Positions 19,347 to 28,514 of a stretch of 64,000 nucleotides of DNA are shown here, piece by piece. The stretch comes from Massilia timonae CCUG 45783 (GTDB lineage: Bacteria > Pseudomonadota > Gammaproteobacteria > Burkholderiales > Burkholderiaceae_D), in the NCBI RefSeq assembly GCF_000315425.1, contig NZ_JH992922.1, positions 1,493,964 to 1,557,963 of the forward strand, read 5' to 3'. The notes under the pieces are model-generated. The model searched no databases, was not told where the DNA came from, and worked only from the letters and a program-made list of their open reading frames with translations. How positions within the stretch are numbered: the stretch's first letter is position 1; each line of letters begins with the position of its first letter. Position numbers and translations under genes: made by a program.

Positions 19347-20801
19347 TCGCGCCTCCAGCACCTGCTGCGCCTCGCCGCGATTCTTGAACACCTGCGGCGC
19401 CAGCGACCCCACCACCATGCCGATGAAGGCGGCGATCAGCCCCGCCAGCTGGCCCGGGAAGTGCTCGCCCAGCGACGTGATCTGCTCGAAGAACAGGATC
19501 CAGGTGAACAGGCCGGCGCCGATCGAGAACATGGCGCCCTGGGTGGTCGCGCGCTTCCAGTACAGGCCCATCACCAGCGGAATGAAGGCGCCGACCAGCG
19601 GCACCTGGTAGGCGCCCGAGACCAGCTCGTAGATCGAGGTGCCTTCCATCGCGATCGCGTACAGCAGCACCAGGGCCGCGAACACCACGATCGAGATGCG
19701 CATCGCGAACAGCTGTTCGCGGTCGGTCATGCCCGGACGCAGGTTCTTGAGGATGTTTTCCACGAAGCTGGTCGACGGCGCCAGCAGGGTCGCCGACGAA
19801 GTGCTCTTGATCGCCGACAGCAGGGCGCCGAAGAACAGGATCTGCATGAACAGCGGCATCTGCGTCATCACGAAGGTCGGCAGCAGGCGCTGGTAGTCGT
19901 TCTGGGCCAGGTCGAGCGCGGTGCTGCCCATCACGACCACGGCGGCGGCCACGATGAACATCGGCACGAAGGCGAACACGATGTAGCTGGCGCCGCCGAC
20001 GATGGCGCCGGTGCGCGCGGTCGGCGCGTCCTTGGCCGACATCACGCGCTGGAACACGTCCTGCTGCGGGATCGAGCCGAACATCATCGTGACCGCGGCG
20101 GCGATGAAGAACATCACGTCCTTGAGGCTCGGCTCGGGCAGGAAGCGCCACAGGTCGGCCTGCTGGGCCATCGCCAGCACGTTGCCGGCGCCGCCGGCCA
20201 GGTCGGCGGCGAACCAGGCGATCACGCTCATGCCGACCACCAGCACGATCATCTGGATGAAGTCGGTCACGGCCACGGCCAGGAAGCCGCCCACCACCAC
20301 GTAGATCAGCACCGTCAGGGTGCCGACGATCATGCCCACCGCCGGCGACATGGCGCCGGCGGTCAGCACCGAGAACACCAGGCCCAGCGCCGTGATCTGG
20401 GCCGCGACCCAGCCCAGGTAGCTCAGGATGATCGCCACCGAGCAGAACACCTCGATGCCCTTGCCGTAGCGCTGGCGGTAGTAGTCGCCGATCGTCAGCA
20501 GGTTCAGTTTATAGAGCCGGGCGGCGAAGAACATGCCGACCAGGATCAGGCACATGCCGGCCCCGAACGGATCCTCGACCACCGCGTTCAGGCCGCCCTG
20601 CACGAACTTGGCCGGGATGCCCATCACGGTCTCGGCGCCGAACCAGGTGGCGAAGGTGGTGGTGATCACCATGATCAGCGGCAGGCTGCGGCCGGCGACG
20701 GCGAAGTCGCTGGTGTTCTTGATCCGTGTGCCCGCCCACATGCCCAGGGCAAGCGTACCCAACAGGTAGAGCACGACGAAAGAGATCAGGGTGATATTCA
20801 T
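19341..20801 (-). CDS. Sodium:solute symporter (SSS family)
   Basis: 486 aa with about 13 predicted transmembrane helices, e.g. ISFVVLYLLGTLALGMWAG at the N-terminus. SSS features: FAVAGRSLPLIMVITTTFATWFGAETVMG near residue 33, GGFLAVAVTDFIQMIVLVVGM near 165, and SAIKSTSSATLLAPSTSFVENI near 315. The substrate cannot be told; organic acids, proline and pantothenate carriers share this pattern. The gene lies 128 bases downstream of a LytS/LytR-type sensor pair on the same strand, which makes that pair the likely regulator. Confidence 0.9.
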   Translation of the reverse strand: MNITLISFVVLYLLGTLALGMWAGTRIKNTSDFAVAGRSLPLIMVITTTFATWFGAETVMGIPAKFVQGGLNAVVEDPFGAGMCLILVGMFFAARLYKLNLLTIGDYYRQRYGKGIEVFCSVAIILSYLGWVAAQITALGLVFSVLTAGAMSPAVGMIVGTLTVLIYVVVGGFLAVAVTDFIQMIVLVVGMSVIAWFAADLAGGAGNVLAMAQQADLWRFLPEPSLKDVMFFIAAAVTMMFGSIPQQDVFQRVMSAKDAPTARTGAIVGGASYIVFAFVPMFIVAAAVVVMGSTALDLAQNDYQRLLPTFVMTQMPLFMQILFFGALLSAIKSTSSATLLAPSTSFVENILKNLRPGMTDREQLFAMRISIVVFAALVLLYAIAMEGTSIYELVSGAYQVPLVGAFIPLVMGLYWKRATTQGAMFSIGAGLFTWILFFEQITSLGEHFPGQLAGLIAAFIGMVVGSLAPQVFKNRGEAQQVLEARA

Positions 20802-20852
20802 GCTGGTGAGTGCTCCGAAGGCCAGGAATTATTATCGGGCGGAAAATTCGCG

Positions 20853-20884
20853 ATTATAAAGGCAGAACCCGGCGGTAAGTGCAA
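20853..20884 (-). promoter_or_regulatory. Candidate promoter of the symporter gene
   Basis: On the minus strand, TTGCAC and TATAAT separated by 20 bases, 52 bases before the symporter start. The over-long spacer would suit an activator-dependent promoter. Confidence 0.4.
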
Positions 20885-20929
20885 CTTTGCGCCGATTTGC
20901 CAATCGATGTTGCCTGAGAGTAAATTCGA

Positions 20930-21676
20930 TCAGATTGCCATCTCACGCAGCAGCTTCGAAGCTTCGCGGTTGGCGCCAATGCAGGCGCCGTCGCGCATGA
21001 AGATCTGCAGCTGCGACTGCTCGTCGGCGCGCATCGATTCGACGAAGTCGAGATTCACGAGCGCCGAGCGGTGCACGCGGATGAAGCGCTGCGGGTCGAG
21101 CTGTGTCTCCAGTTCCGAGATGCCGATGCGCACCAGGAAATGCTGGCCACGCGCCACGATCACCGTGTACTTCGAATCGGCCTTCATGTATTCGATCTCG
21201 CCCACCGCGAGCGGGAAGATGCGGCCGCGGTCGCGCACCAGGATGCGGTCCAGCCGCGCCGGGCCGCTCGCCGCGCGCGCCAGCGCATCCTCCAGGCCGG
21301 CGCGGTCCTGCTGCGGTTCGGCGCCATCCAGCAGGCGCGCCACGCTGGCCGCGAAGCGCGCCCTGGTAAACGGCTTGAGCAGGTAGTCGACCGCGTGCAG
21401 TTCGAAGGCGGTCACCGCGTACTGGTCGTAGGCGGTGGTGAACACGATTTGCGGCAGGTAGTCGAGCCGGCGCAGCACCTCGAGGCCGGTCATTTCGGGC
21501 ATCTGGATGTCCATGAACACGACATCGGGGCGCAGCTGCCCGATGCGTTCGAGCGCGCTGGCGCCATCGGCGGCTTCGCCCACCAGGCGCAGGGCGGGAT
21601 GGGCATAGATGGCGTCGCGCAGCACGTCGCGCGCCAGTGGTTCGTCTTCGGCGAAGAATACGGTCTTGGTGTTCAT
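20930..21676 (-). CDS. LytTR family response regulator
   Basis: 248 aa. N-terminal receiver with phospho-acceptor Asp56 (VVFMDIQMPEM), Lys in YLLKPF, and a C-terminal LytTR DNA-binding domain from about residue 140 (RILVRDRGRIFPLAVGEIEYMKADSKYTVIV...RFIRVHRSALVNLDFVESM). Starts 3 bases after the histidine kinase stop. By analogy with the BtsSR/YpdAB systems, it should bind upstream of the adjacent transporter. Confidence 0.94.
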   Translation of the reverse strand: MNTKTVFFAEDEPLARDVLRDAIYAHPALRLVGEAADGASALERIGQLRPDVVFMDIQMPEMTGLEVLRRLDYLPQIVFTTAYDQYAVTAFELHAVDYLLKPFTRARFAASVARLLDGAEPQQDRAGLEDALARAASGPARLDRILVRDRGRIFPLAVGEIEYMKADSKYTVIVARGQHFLVRIGISELETQLDPQRFIRVHRSALVNLDFVESMRADEQSQLQIFMRDGACIGANREASKLLREMAI

Positions 21677-21679
21677 GTG

Positions 21680-22738
21680 TCAGGTGCAGGGGAGGGTGAC
21701 CGAGACGGCAAAGCCGGCCCCGGGACGCGAATCGATTTCCAGGGCCGCGCGCCCGGCGTAGTCGAGTTCGAGGCGGCGGCCGATGGTGCGGATGCCCAGG
21801 CCGGGCGAAGCGGCGATCGCCTCCTGCGCGGCGCCCGGACCGTCGTCGCGCACGGTCAGGCGCAGCATGCCGGCCTGCGGGTCGCGCCGGCTCTCGATGC
21901 GCAGCAGGCCGGGCCGGGTATACGGATTGAAGGCATGCTTGATGCTGTTCTCGATGAGCGGTTGCAGGGTCAGGGCCGGCAGCACGAAGTCGCCAAGGGC
22001 CGGGTCGAGATCCCAGTGCACCTGCAGGCGCGACCCGAGGCGCAGCTGCTCCAGCTCCAGGTAGTCGCGCGAGAATTGCAGCTCGGCGTCGAGCGTCACG
22101 CGGTCGGCGCCGGCGCGCTCGGTATCGAGCACATAGCGCAGCATGTCGGAGAACTGGAACAGCGCCGTCTCGGCGGCGGCCGGGTCGCGCTGGGTAAGGG
22201 CGATGATCGAGTGCAGGGTATTGAAGAGAAAGTGCGGATTGAGCTTGCTGCGCAGCGCGCCGAGTTCGGCGGCAACGAGCAGGGTGCGCGCCTGCTGGGC
22301 TGCAAGCGCCTGGCGCTGGGCGGCGGCAGTGGCGCGCATCGTATGGAACAGGCCGGCCACCACGGTATAGCTCATGACGTTGTACAGGAACGGCCAGACA
22401 TGCCACTCGATCCCGCGCTCGAGAGGCTCCTGCAGGAGCGTCAGCACCATGTGCGCGCCGAAGGCGAACGCCAGCGCCGCCGTGAAGTGGATCGCGCAGC
22501 GCAACCCCAGCCCCACGCCGCGCCGCTCGAACCAGCCGGTGAGCGGCCAGACCAGCGTCAGCACGATTGCCGAAGGCGCGATGCTCACGAAGGCGAAGAA
22601 GATCATCGCCGGGTCGAAGTTCCCGGTCAGCAGGGTGTTGGTCTGGAGCACCACCGCGATCAGCACGATGTACACCAGCCAGATGGCGATATAGCCGCGC
22701 CACATTGGAGTCAGGAGGATGGACTTGATCAGGTTCAT
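21680..22738 (-). CDS. LytS/YehU-type sensor histidine kinase
   Basis: 352 aa. Four hydrophobic segments in the first ~135 residues (IAIWLVYIVLIAVVLQ, MIFFAFVSIAPSAIVLTLVW, AALAFAFGAHMVLTLL, MSYTVVAGLFH), then the His-kinase block SKLNPHFLFNTLHSI with phospho-acceptor His169, and an HATPase with PALTLQPLIENSIKHA and DDGPG. The sensor is membrane-embedded with no large periplasmic domain. Overall design as in BtsS and YpdA. Confidence 0.94.
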   Translation of the reverse strand: MNLIKSILLTPMWRGYIAIWLVYIVLIAVVLQTNTLLTGNFDPAMIFFAFVSIAPSAIVLTLVWPLTGWFERRGVGLGLRCAIHFTAALAFAFGAHMVLTLLQEPLERGIEWHVWPFLYNVMSYTVVAGLFHTMRATAAAQRQALAAQQARTLLVAAELGALRSKLNPHFLFNTLHSIIALTQRDPAAAETALFQFSDMLRYVLDTERAGADRVTLDAELQFSRDYLELEQLRLGSRLQVHWDLDPALGDFVLPALTLQPLIENSIKHAFNPYTRPGLLRIESRRDPQAGMLRLTVRDDGPGAAQEAIAASPGLGIRTIGRRLELDYAGRAALEIDSRPGAGFAVSVTLPCT

Positions 22739-22848
22739 CTATTAAGTATCGTCGAGATTGCGTTGCTTGCGCCATGCCATGCGCTCAGTTGCAGGAAATA
22801 CGGCGCGAGTTGCGGCTTGGATGCGATGACACGCTTGCCTGCATTATT

Positions 22849-22865
22849 TTGCATGTTCTTGCATG
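22849..22865. promoter_or_regulatory. TTGCATG direct repeat, candidate DeoR-type operator
   Basis: Two TTGCATG copies exactly 10 bases apart (22849-22855, 22859-22865), 51 bases before the DeoR-type gene and in the divergent region shared with the histidine kinase gene. Confidence 0.4.
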
Positions 22866-22915
22866 AAACTGCTTGTTTCGGTACAGTGACATATCAAGCA
22901 AGCTGGAGCGAATAC

Positions 22916-23692
22916 ATGCAATTGCCGGAAGAACGACGCCAACTGATCGCCGACGCGGTCGAGCGTGAAGGACGGGTCTCGGCGGCCGAGCTGGCGCTAC
23001 GCCTGTCGACGTCCGAAGACACGATCCGGCGCGACCTGCGCGACCTCGATGCGGCCGGCCTGCTGCGGCGCGTGCACGGCGGCGCGATCCGCCTGCGTCC
23101 GGCCGCCAGTTTCGAGCAGCGCGCCGCCAGCGACCTGCCGCGCAAGACGCAGCTGGCGCAGGGGCTGCGCGAGTGCATCCGCCCCGGCGACACGGTCCTG
23201 ATCGACGCCGGCTCGACCCACCTGGCGCTGGCGCGCCTGCTCGAAGACGGCTGCTGCGCCGCCATCGTCACCAACAGCCCGCAGATCGCGCTGGCGCTGG
23301 GTGGTTTCCAGCGCACCCGCATCGTGCTGCTGGGCGGGACCTATCATCCGAACGAGGGCGCGGTGATCGGCGCCGCCACCCTGGCCGAGGTGCAGCGCCT
23401 GCGGCCCGACCTGGGCGTGGTGGGCGTGTGCGCGCTCGACCCCGCGCGCGGCCTGGCTGCCTCGAATCCCGAGGAAGCGGCGCTCAAGGGGGCCATGCTG
23501 GCCGCGAGTGCGCGGCGCGCGGTCGCCGTCCTCAACGAACGCTTCGACGACCGCGCGCCTTTCCTGTTCGGCGCGCTGGACCAGATCGACCACCTGGTGC
23601 TGGAGGCCGATGCGCCGCCTGCCGCCATCGCCTCGCTGCGCGAACGCCATCCCGCGCTCGACATCAAACTCACCGACAAGGCCCCGGCATGA
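22916..23692 (+). CDS. DeoR/GlpR family transcriptional regulator
   Basis: 258 aa. N-terminal winged HTH (ERRQLIADAVEREGRVSAAELALRLSTSEDTIRRDLRDLDAAGLLRRVHGGA), then the DeoRC sugar-phosphate-sensing domain (IRPGDTVLIDAGSTHLALARLL, IVLLGGTYHPNEGAVIG). The ATG has GGAG 7 bases upstream. Its stop overlaps the ATG of the MFS gene (ATGA), so regulator and transporter are made together. The ligand is likely a phosphorylated metabolite; identity unknown. Confidence 0.93.
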   Translation: MQLPEERRQLIADAVEREGRVSAAELALRLSTSEDTIRRDLRDLDAAGLLRRVHGGAIRLRPAASFEQRAASDLPRKTQLAQGLRECIRPGDTVLIDAGSTHLALARLLEDGCCAAIVTNSPQIALALGGFQRTRIVLLGGTYHPNEGAVIGAATLAEVQRLRPDLGVVGVCALDPARGLAASNPEEAALKGAMLAASARRAVAVLNERFDDRAPFLFGALDQIDHLVLEADAPPAAIASLRERHPALDIKLTDKAPA

Positions 23693-24837
23693 CCCACGTC
23701 TCCACCATCGAACGACGCAGCATCGAAGCCGGCCGCTGGGCCATCTCGACCGTCTTCCTGCTCAACGGCGCCGGCATCGGCCTGTGGGCCGCCCACGTGC
23801 CGACCGTGCAGGCGCGCATGGGCATCGATACCGGCATGCTCAGCCTGGTGCTGCTGACGATTGCCGGCGGCGCCCTGATGGCGATGCCGCTGATGGGCGG
23901 CCTGACCGGGCGCTGGGGCACGCGCCGCATGGTGCTGCTGTCGGGCTTCGCCTTCGCCCTGATGACGGCCGTGATCATGAGCATGCCGAACCTGCCACTG
24001 CTGTTCGTGGCGGCCTTCCTGTTTGGTGTGTCCAACGGGGCGCTGGACGTGGCCATGAACGCCAACGCCAGCGAGGTCGAGACCGCGCGCGGCCTGCCCA
24101 CCATGTCGTCGTTCCACGGCTTCTTCAGCCTGGGCGGCCTGTTCGGCGCGAGCCTGGGCGGGGTGCTGGTCGGCCAGGGCCTGGGGCATGGCGAAGGCGC
24201 GCTGATGGTGGCGCTGGCGACCGCCGTGGCGCTGGCCCTGACGGCCCCGCGCGTGCTGGGCTTCGCGGCGCACGCGAGCGGCAGCCACTTCATGCTGCCG
24301 CGCGGCGCCGCCCTCGGCCTGGGCCTGCTGGCGCTGCTGTGCTTCGCGGTCGAAGGCGCGCTGGTCGACTGGAGCGCGCTGCTGCTCGAGGAGCGCACCG
24401 GCGCCTCGCCGGCATCGGCGGCGCTGGGCTACTCGGCGTTCTCGATCGCGATGGCGGCCTGCCGCTTCGCCGGCGACCGCATCATCCTGCGCGTCGGCGC
24501 GATGAGGGTGATGGTGATCGGCGGCCTGGCCATGTTCGCCGGCCTGGCGCTGGCGGTCCTCAGCACCAATTTCGTGCTGTCGAGCTGTGGCTTCGCCCTG
24601 GTCGGCCTGGGCGCGGCGAACGTGGTGCCGCTGCTGTTCGGCGCCGCCGCGCGCATCCCCGGCATGCATCCCGGCGCGGGCGTGGCGGCGGTGGCCACGC
24701 TGGGCTATGGCGGCCTGTTGCTGGCGCCGCCGGTGCTGGGCTGGGTGGCGGTGCACTCGAGCGTGATGGTGGCGCTCGGCGCGCTGTCGCTGTCGGGGAT
24801 CGTGATCGCGCTGAGCGCGCGGGTGCTCAAGCGCTGA
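23689..24837 (+). CDS. MFS transporter
   Basis: 382 aa, about 12 transmembrane helices. The GLWAAHVPTVQARMGID start and GGLTGRWGTRRMVLLSG (loop 2-3 motif) place it in the group of the E. coli putative sugar or product exporter YbjJ. Four-base overlap with the DeoR-type regulator. Its last 11 bases overlap the convergent thpR gene. The substrate is unknown; coupling to a DeoR regulator hints at a sugar-related compound. Confidence 0.88.
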   Translation: MTHVSTIERRSIEAGRWAISTVFLLNGAGIGLWAAHVPTVQARMGIDTGMLSLVLLTIAGGALMAMPLMGGLTGRWGTRRMVLLSGFAFALMTAVIMSMPNLPLLFVAAFLFGVSNGALDVAMNANASEVETARGLPTMSSFHGFFSLGGLFGASLGGVLVGQGLGHGEGALMVALATAVALALTAPRVLGFAAHASGSHFMLPRGAALGLGLLALLCFAVEGALVDWSALLLEERTGASPASAALGYSAFSIAMAACRFAGDRIILRVGAMRVMVIGGLAMFAGLALAVLSTNFVLSSCGFALVGLGAANVVPLLFGAAARIPGMHPGAGVAAVATLGYGGLLLAPPVLGWVAVHSSVMVALGALSLSGIVIALSARVLKR

Positions 24838-25339
24838 TGTACTCGCGCAGCACGGTGTAGACGCCGCCCTGCGATTCGACCAGCGCATACCTGTCGGCCT
24901 GCCAGGCGATCGGCGGACCATCCTGCGGCACGGCAACGCCGCCGGCGCGGCGCGCCATGGTGACGTGCGGCCGATAGCTGCGCTGCTCCGGCTGCAGGCC
25001 GAGGCCAACCAGCGCATTCGCCAGCCGCGCGTGCAGGGCCAGCAGTGCGGGTGGCTCTGCGAAGGGTTCGAGCACCGCGATTCCATGCGGCCACAGCACG
25101 GGTTTGCCGAGATCGATCCGGAACGCTTCGAACGGGACCGCGAATCCAGCGAGGAGTTCGGGCAGGCGTTCGGAGGGAACGTCGCCCAGGAAGTGCAGGG
25201 TGAGGTGCAGCTTGTCGGCATGGACCGGCGTCGCGCCGCGTGGCCACTGCCAGGCATCGCGCCGTTCGCGCAGCTGCCCGCGTATCGTGGCCGAGGGCCA
25301 CAGGGCCAGGAACAGACGCGATGTCTTTTGCTGGCCCAT
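24827..25339 (-). CDS. thpR: RNA 2',3'-cyclic phosphodiesterase (2H family)
   Basis: 170 aa. Both catalytic HxTx motifs are present: HLTLHFLG (about 45) and HVTMARR (about 125). The family opens 2',3'-cyclic phosphates and can ligate tRNA halves in vitro. Start set at the ATG MGQQKTSRLF because AAGGTGA lies 5 bases before it; a GTG three codons earlier overlaps that ribosome site. It begins about 10 bases after the panB stop and is the last gene of the minus-strand string. Confidence 0.9.
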   Translation of the reverse strand: MGQQKTSRLFLALWPSATIRGQLRERRDAWQWPRGATPVHADKLHLTLHFLGDVPSERLPELLAGFAVPFEAFRIDLGKPVLWPHGIAVLEPFAEPPALLALHARLANALVGLGLQPEQRSYRPHVTMARRAGGVAVPQDGPPIAWQADRYALVESQGGVYTVLREYISA

Positions 25340-25349
25340 GATGCTCACC

Positions 25350-26216
25350 TTAGAAGCAGTGCTCCGGCGCCGGGAAGCTGCCGTCCTTCACGGCCGCCAC
25401 GTAGGCCATGACGGCCGCGTCGATGCTGGTCTGGCCATCCATGAAGTTCTTCACGAAGCGCGCCTTGCGGCCCGGGAACACGCCCAGCAGGTCGTGCATC
25501 ACCAGCACCTGGCCCGAGCAATCGGGACCGGCGCCGATGCCGATGGTCGGCACCGACAGCATCTCGGTGACTTCGCGGCCCAAGGCCGCCGGCACCGCCT
25601 CGAGCAGCACCACGGCGGCGCCGGCCGCCTGCAGCGCCAGCGCGTCGTTCTTCAGGCGCTCGGCGCCTTCGCCGGTCTTGCCCTGCACCTTGAAACCGCC
25701 CAGCTGGTGCACGAACTGCGGGGTCAGGCCGATGTGGGCGCACACCGGAATGCCGCGCTCGACCAGCAGGCGCACGGTGTCGGCCAGCCAGGCGCCGCCC
25801 TCGATCTTGACCATGTGGGCGCCGGCGCGCATCAGCTGCACCGCGCTGTCGTAGGCCTGCTGCGGGTTGCCGTAGCTGCCGAAGGGCATGTCGGCCAGCA
25901 CCAGCGCGTTCTTGTTGCCGCGCGCGACCGAGGCCGTGTGATAGACCATGTCGGCCACCGTCACCGGCAGGGTCGAGTCGTGGCCGGCGCACACCATGCC
26001 CAGCGAATCGCCGATCAGGAGGATCTCGACGCCGCAACGGTCCATCAGCGAGGCGAAGCTGGCGTCGTAGCAGGTCAGCATCGCGATCTTGTCGCCGGCA
26101 GCGCGCTTGGCGAGCAGCGCGGGAACGGTCACGGCCTTCGGCAACGCGGGCGCCGGCGCCGGCGCCGTGGCGGCGCCGGTCGTGGCCATATCGTTACCCT
26201 GCAAATAAGAGCTCAT
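25350..26216 (-). CDS. panB: Ketopantoate hydroxymethyltransferase
   Basis: 288 aa. Transfers a hydroxymethyl group from methylene-THF to alpha-ketoisovalerate in pantothenate synthesis. Typical blocks: [50 protein letters not shown], and PTIGIGAG. The ATG at 26216 has AAAGGA 5 bases upstream. The first ~27 residues are an Ala/Pro-rich extension ahead of the core. panC is not adjacent. Confidence 0.96.
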   Translation of the reverse strand: MSSYLQGNDMATTGAATAPAPAPALPKAVTVPALLAKRAAGDKIAMLTCYDASFASLMDRCGVEILLIGDSLGMVCAGHDSTLPVTVADMVYHTASVARGNKNALVLADMPFGSYGNPQQAYDSAVQLMRAGAHMVKIEGGAWLADTVRLLVERGIPVCAHIGLTPQFVHQLGGFKVQGKTGEGAERLKNDALALQAAGAAVVLLEAVPAALGREVTEMLSVPTIGIGAGPDCSGQVLVMHDLLGVFPGRKARFVKNFMDGQTSIDAAVMAYVAAVKDGSFPAPEHCF

Positions 26217-26292
26217 ACAAATCCTTTGGTAAAACTGGAACGTCCAGATCCGCGTAGTGTAATGCGGCGCCCGCGAACCTGCAGGCAAGTGG

Positions 26293-26640
26293 TCATGAAC
26301 GGAAGATGAAGTAGACGGCGCCGACCAGGCACAGGCCGGCCCAGACGTAGTCCAGCTTGAACGGTTCGTTCATGTAGAACATCGCGAACGGCACGAACAC
26401 GGTCAGGGTGATCGCCTCCTGCATGATCTTCAGCTGCGCCAGCGAGAACTGGGTGTGACCGATGCGGTTGGCCGGCACCTGCAGCAGGTATTCGAACAGC
26501 GCGATGCCCCAGCTGATCAGGGCCGCCACGTACCAGGCGCGGTGCTGCAGGCCTTTCAGGTGGCCGTACCAGGCGAAGGTCATGAAGACATTCGACAGGA
26601 TCAGGAGGCCCGTGGTCTGGGCCCAGACGGGCAGGTTCAT
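26293..26640 (-). CDS. DMT-superfamily small membrane protein (DUF486)
   Basis: 115 aa with four hydrophobic helices ([75 protein letters not shown]). The DUF486 family resembles small multidrug-resistance-like transporters but has no assigned substrate. Sits 12 bases after folK and 76 bases before panB, in the same direction. Confidence 0.88.
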   Translation of the reverse strand: MNLPVWAQTTGLLILSNVFMTFAWYGHLKGLQHRAWYVAALISWGIALFEYLLQVPANRIGHTQFSLAQLKIMQEAITLTVFVPFAMFYMNEPFKLDYVWAGLCLVGAVYFIFRS

Positions 26641-26652
26641 GGGTGCGCTTTC

Positions 26653-27126
26653 CTACGCGAGCTTGGCGATGGTCTGGCCGGCCACCAGCGCCGCGAAATT
26701 GCACGCCGGGCCGTGGCCGGGAATGTCGATGTCGGGGGCGATCTCGAGCAGCGGCTGCAGCACGAATGCGCGTTCATGCATGCGCGGATGCGGCACCGTC
26801 AGGGTCGGGCTGGCGATGACCTCGTCGCCGTACAGCAGCAGGTCGAGGTCGAGCGTGCGCGGCGCGTTGCGGTAGGGCCGCTCGCGGCCATGGGCCTGCT
26901 CGATGTCCTGCAGCGCCGCAAGCAGGTCGTGCGCCGCCAGCGTGGTGTCGAGGCAGGCCACGGCATTGATGTAGTCGTCGCCGCCCGAGTCGACCGGGGC
27001 GGTGCGGTACAGGCTCGAGGTGTGCAGCAGCGTGCTGCCGTCGAGCCGCGCCAGGCGCGCCAGCGCATCGAGCACGTTCGCCTGCGCGTCGCCCAGGTTG
27101 GCGCCGATCCCGACCCAGGCCTTCAT
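26653..27126 (-). CDS. folK: HPPK, folate pyrophosphokinase
   Basis: 157 aa. Pyrophosphorylates 6-hydroxymethyl-dihydropterin for folate synthesis. Begins MKAWVGIGANLGD; family motifs SSLYRTAPVD, RNAPRTLDLDLLLYGD and VPHPRMHERAFVL are all present. The ATG overlaps the pcnB stop by four bases. Confidence 0.96.
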   Translation of the reverse strand: MKAWVGIGANLGDAQANVLDALARLARLDGSTLLHTSSLYRTAPVDSGGDDYINAVACLDTTLAAHDLLAALQDIEQAHGRERPYRNAPRTLDLDLLLYGDEVIASPTLTVPHPRMHERAFVLQPLLEIAPDIDIPGHGPACNFAALVAGQTIAKLA

Positions 27127-28514
27127 TCTTCCGATCCGGCCGCGGCTGCCGGTGCCGCGCCGCCCTCGCCACTGCTCTTGCGCGGGCCACGACGCGGCCG
27201 ACGCTTCTTCGGCGCGCCATTGGTGGCGCCGCCTTCGCGCTCGCGCGTGTTGGCCGCGGCCACCAGGCGCTCGCGGTCGCCGCCTTCGGCCGCATAGAAC
27301 TCGGTCCACCATTCGCCCACCTCGGCAGGCAGTTCTCCCGACTGGCAGCGCAGCAGCAGGAAGTCGTAGCCGGCGCGGAAGCGCGGGTGTTCCAGCAGCT
27401 TGTACGGCGCGCGGCCGGCGCGGCGCTCGAAGCGCGGCTGCATGGCCCAGATGTCGCGCATATCGGTGGCGATGCGGCGCTGCAGGGCCAGGTTCTCGGT
27501 TTGCGTCTCGAGCACCGCGTCGGCCGCCAGGTGCAGCGCGGGAATCGGCGCCTCGCCGGCGGCGCGGTAGGCGGTCCATTTTTCGAGCACCTGGTGCCAC
27601 AGGAGCGAGGCGAACAGGAAGCCGGGCGAGACGCCCTTGCCGGCCTTGACGCGCGAGTCGGTGGAATCGAGCGCCAGGGTCACGAACTTCATGCCGATCG
27701 GCTGCTCCAGCACCACGTCGAGCAGGGGCAGCAAGCCATGGTGCAGGCCGGCCGAGCGCAGCTCCTTGAGGCAGGCCAGGGCGTGGCCCGACAGCAGCAG
27801 CTTGAGCATTTCGTCGAACACGCGCGCCGCCGGCACGTTGTCGATCAGCGGCGCCATGACGGGGATCGGCGCGCGCGTGGTCGGCTCGATCGTGAAGCCC
27901 AGCTTGGCCGCGAAGCGCACCACGCGCAGCATGCGCACCGGGTCTTCGCGGTAGCGCGCCTCGGGCATGCCGATGATGCGCAAGGTCTTGGCGCGGATAT
28001 CCTCGATGCCGCCGTGGTAGTCCAGCACCGATTGGGTGGCCGGATCGTAGTACATCGCGTTGATGGTGAAGTCGCGGCGCGCCGCGTCTTCGTGCTGCGG
28101 GCCGAAGCTGTTGTCGCGCAGGACGCGGCCGTGTTCGTCCTTGGGCGCGTTGTCGCTGCCGTTGCCGCGGAAGGTGGTCACCTCGAGCAGGTCCTGGCCG
28201 AACATCACGTGCACGATCTGGAACCGGCGCCCAATAATGAAGGCGCGCCGGAACAGCTTTTTTACCTGCTCGGGCGTGGCGTCGGTGGCGATGTCGAAGT
28301 CCTTGGGCTTCACGCCCAGCAGCAGGTCGCGCACCGCGCCGCCGACGACGAAGGCCTTGAAGCCGGCTTCCTGCAGGGTCTGCGTGACGCGGATCGCGTT
28401 GGACGAGACGTTCTTGGGGTCGATGCCGTGTTCGGCCGGGCCGAGGATGGTCGGTTCGGTGGCGTCGCGCTGGTCTTTCACACCCAGGATTTTACGGATG
28501 AATTTTTTAATCAT
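27123..28514 (-). CDS. pcnB: Poly(A) polymerase PcnB
   Basis: 463 aa. Adds poly(A) tails that mark RNA for decay. Nucleotidyltransferase head GGAVRDLLLG (58-67) and DFD (72-74), then RRAFIIGRRFQIVHVMFG and the RRDFTINAMYYD block. The C-terminus is a basic Arg/Lys-rich tail (KKRRPRRGPRKSSGEGG) typical of PcnB as opposed to CCA-adding enzymes. Overlaps the HAD gene by 8 bases and folK by 4. Confidence 0.95.
   Translation of the reverse strand: MIKKFIRKILGVKDQRDATEPTILGPAEHGIDPKNVSSNAIRVTQTLQEAGFKAFVVGGAVRDLLLGVKPKDFDIATDATPEQVKKLFRRAFIIGRRFQIVHVMFGQDLLEVTTFRGNGSDNAPKDEHGRVLRDNSFGPQHEDAARRDFTINAMYYDPATQSVLDYHGGIEDIRAKTLRIIGMPEARYREDPVRMLRVVRFAAKLGFTIEPTTRAPIPVMAPLIDNVPAARVFDEMLKLLLSGHALACLKELRSAGLHHGLLPLLDVVLEQPIGMKFVTLALDSTDSRVKAGKGVSPGFLFASLLWHQVLEKWTAYRAAGEAPIPALHLAADAVLETQTENLALQRRIATDMRDIWAMQPRFERRAGRAPYKLLEHPRFRAGYDFLLLRCQSGELPAEVGEWWTEFYAAEGGDRERLVAAANTREREGGATNGAPKKRRPRRGPRKSSGEGGAAPAAAAGSEE

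Noticed and set aside
21071..22915. Long plus-strand frame running into the DeoR-type gene
   Set aside because: It runs antisense to the LytTR and LytS genes; the true regulator start at 22916 has a GGAG site.
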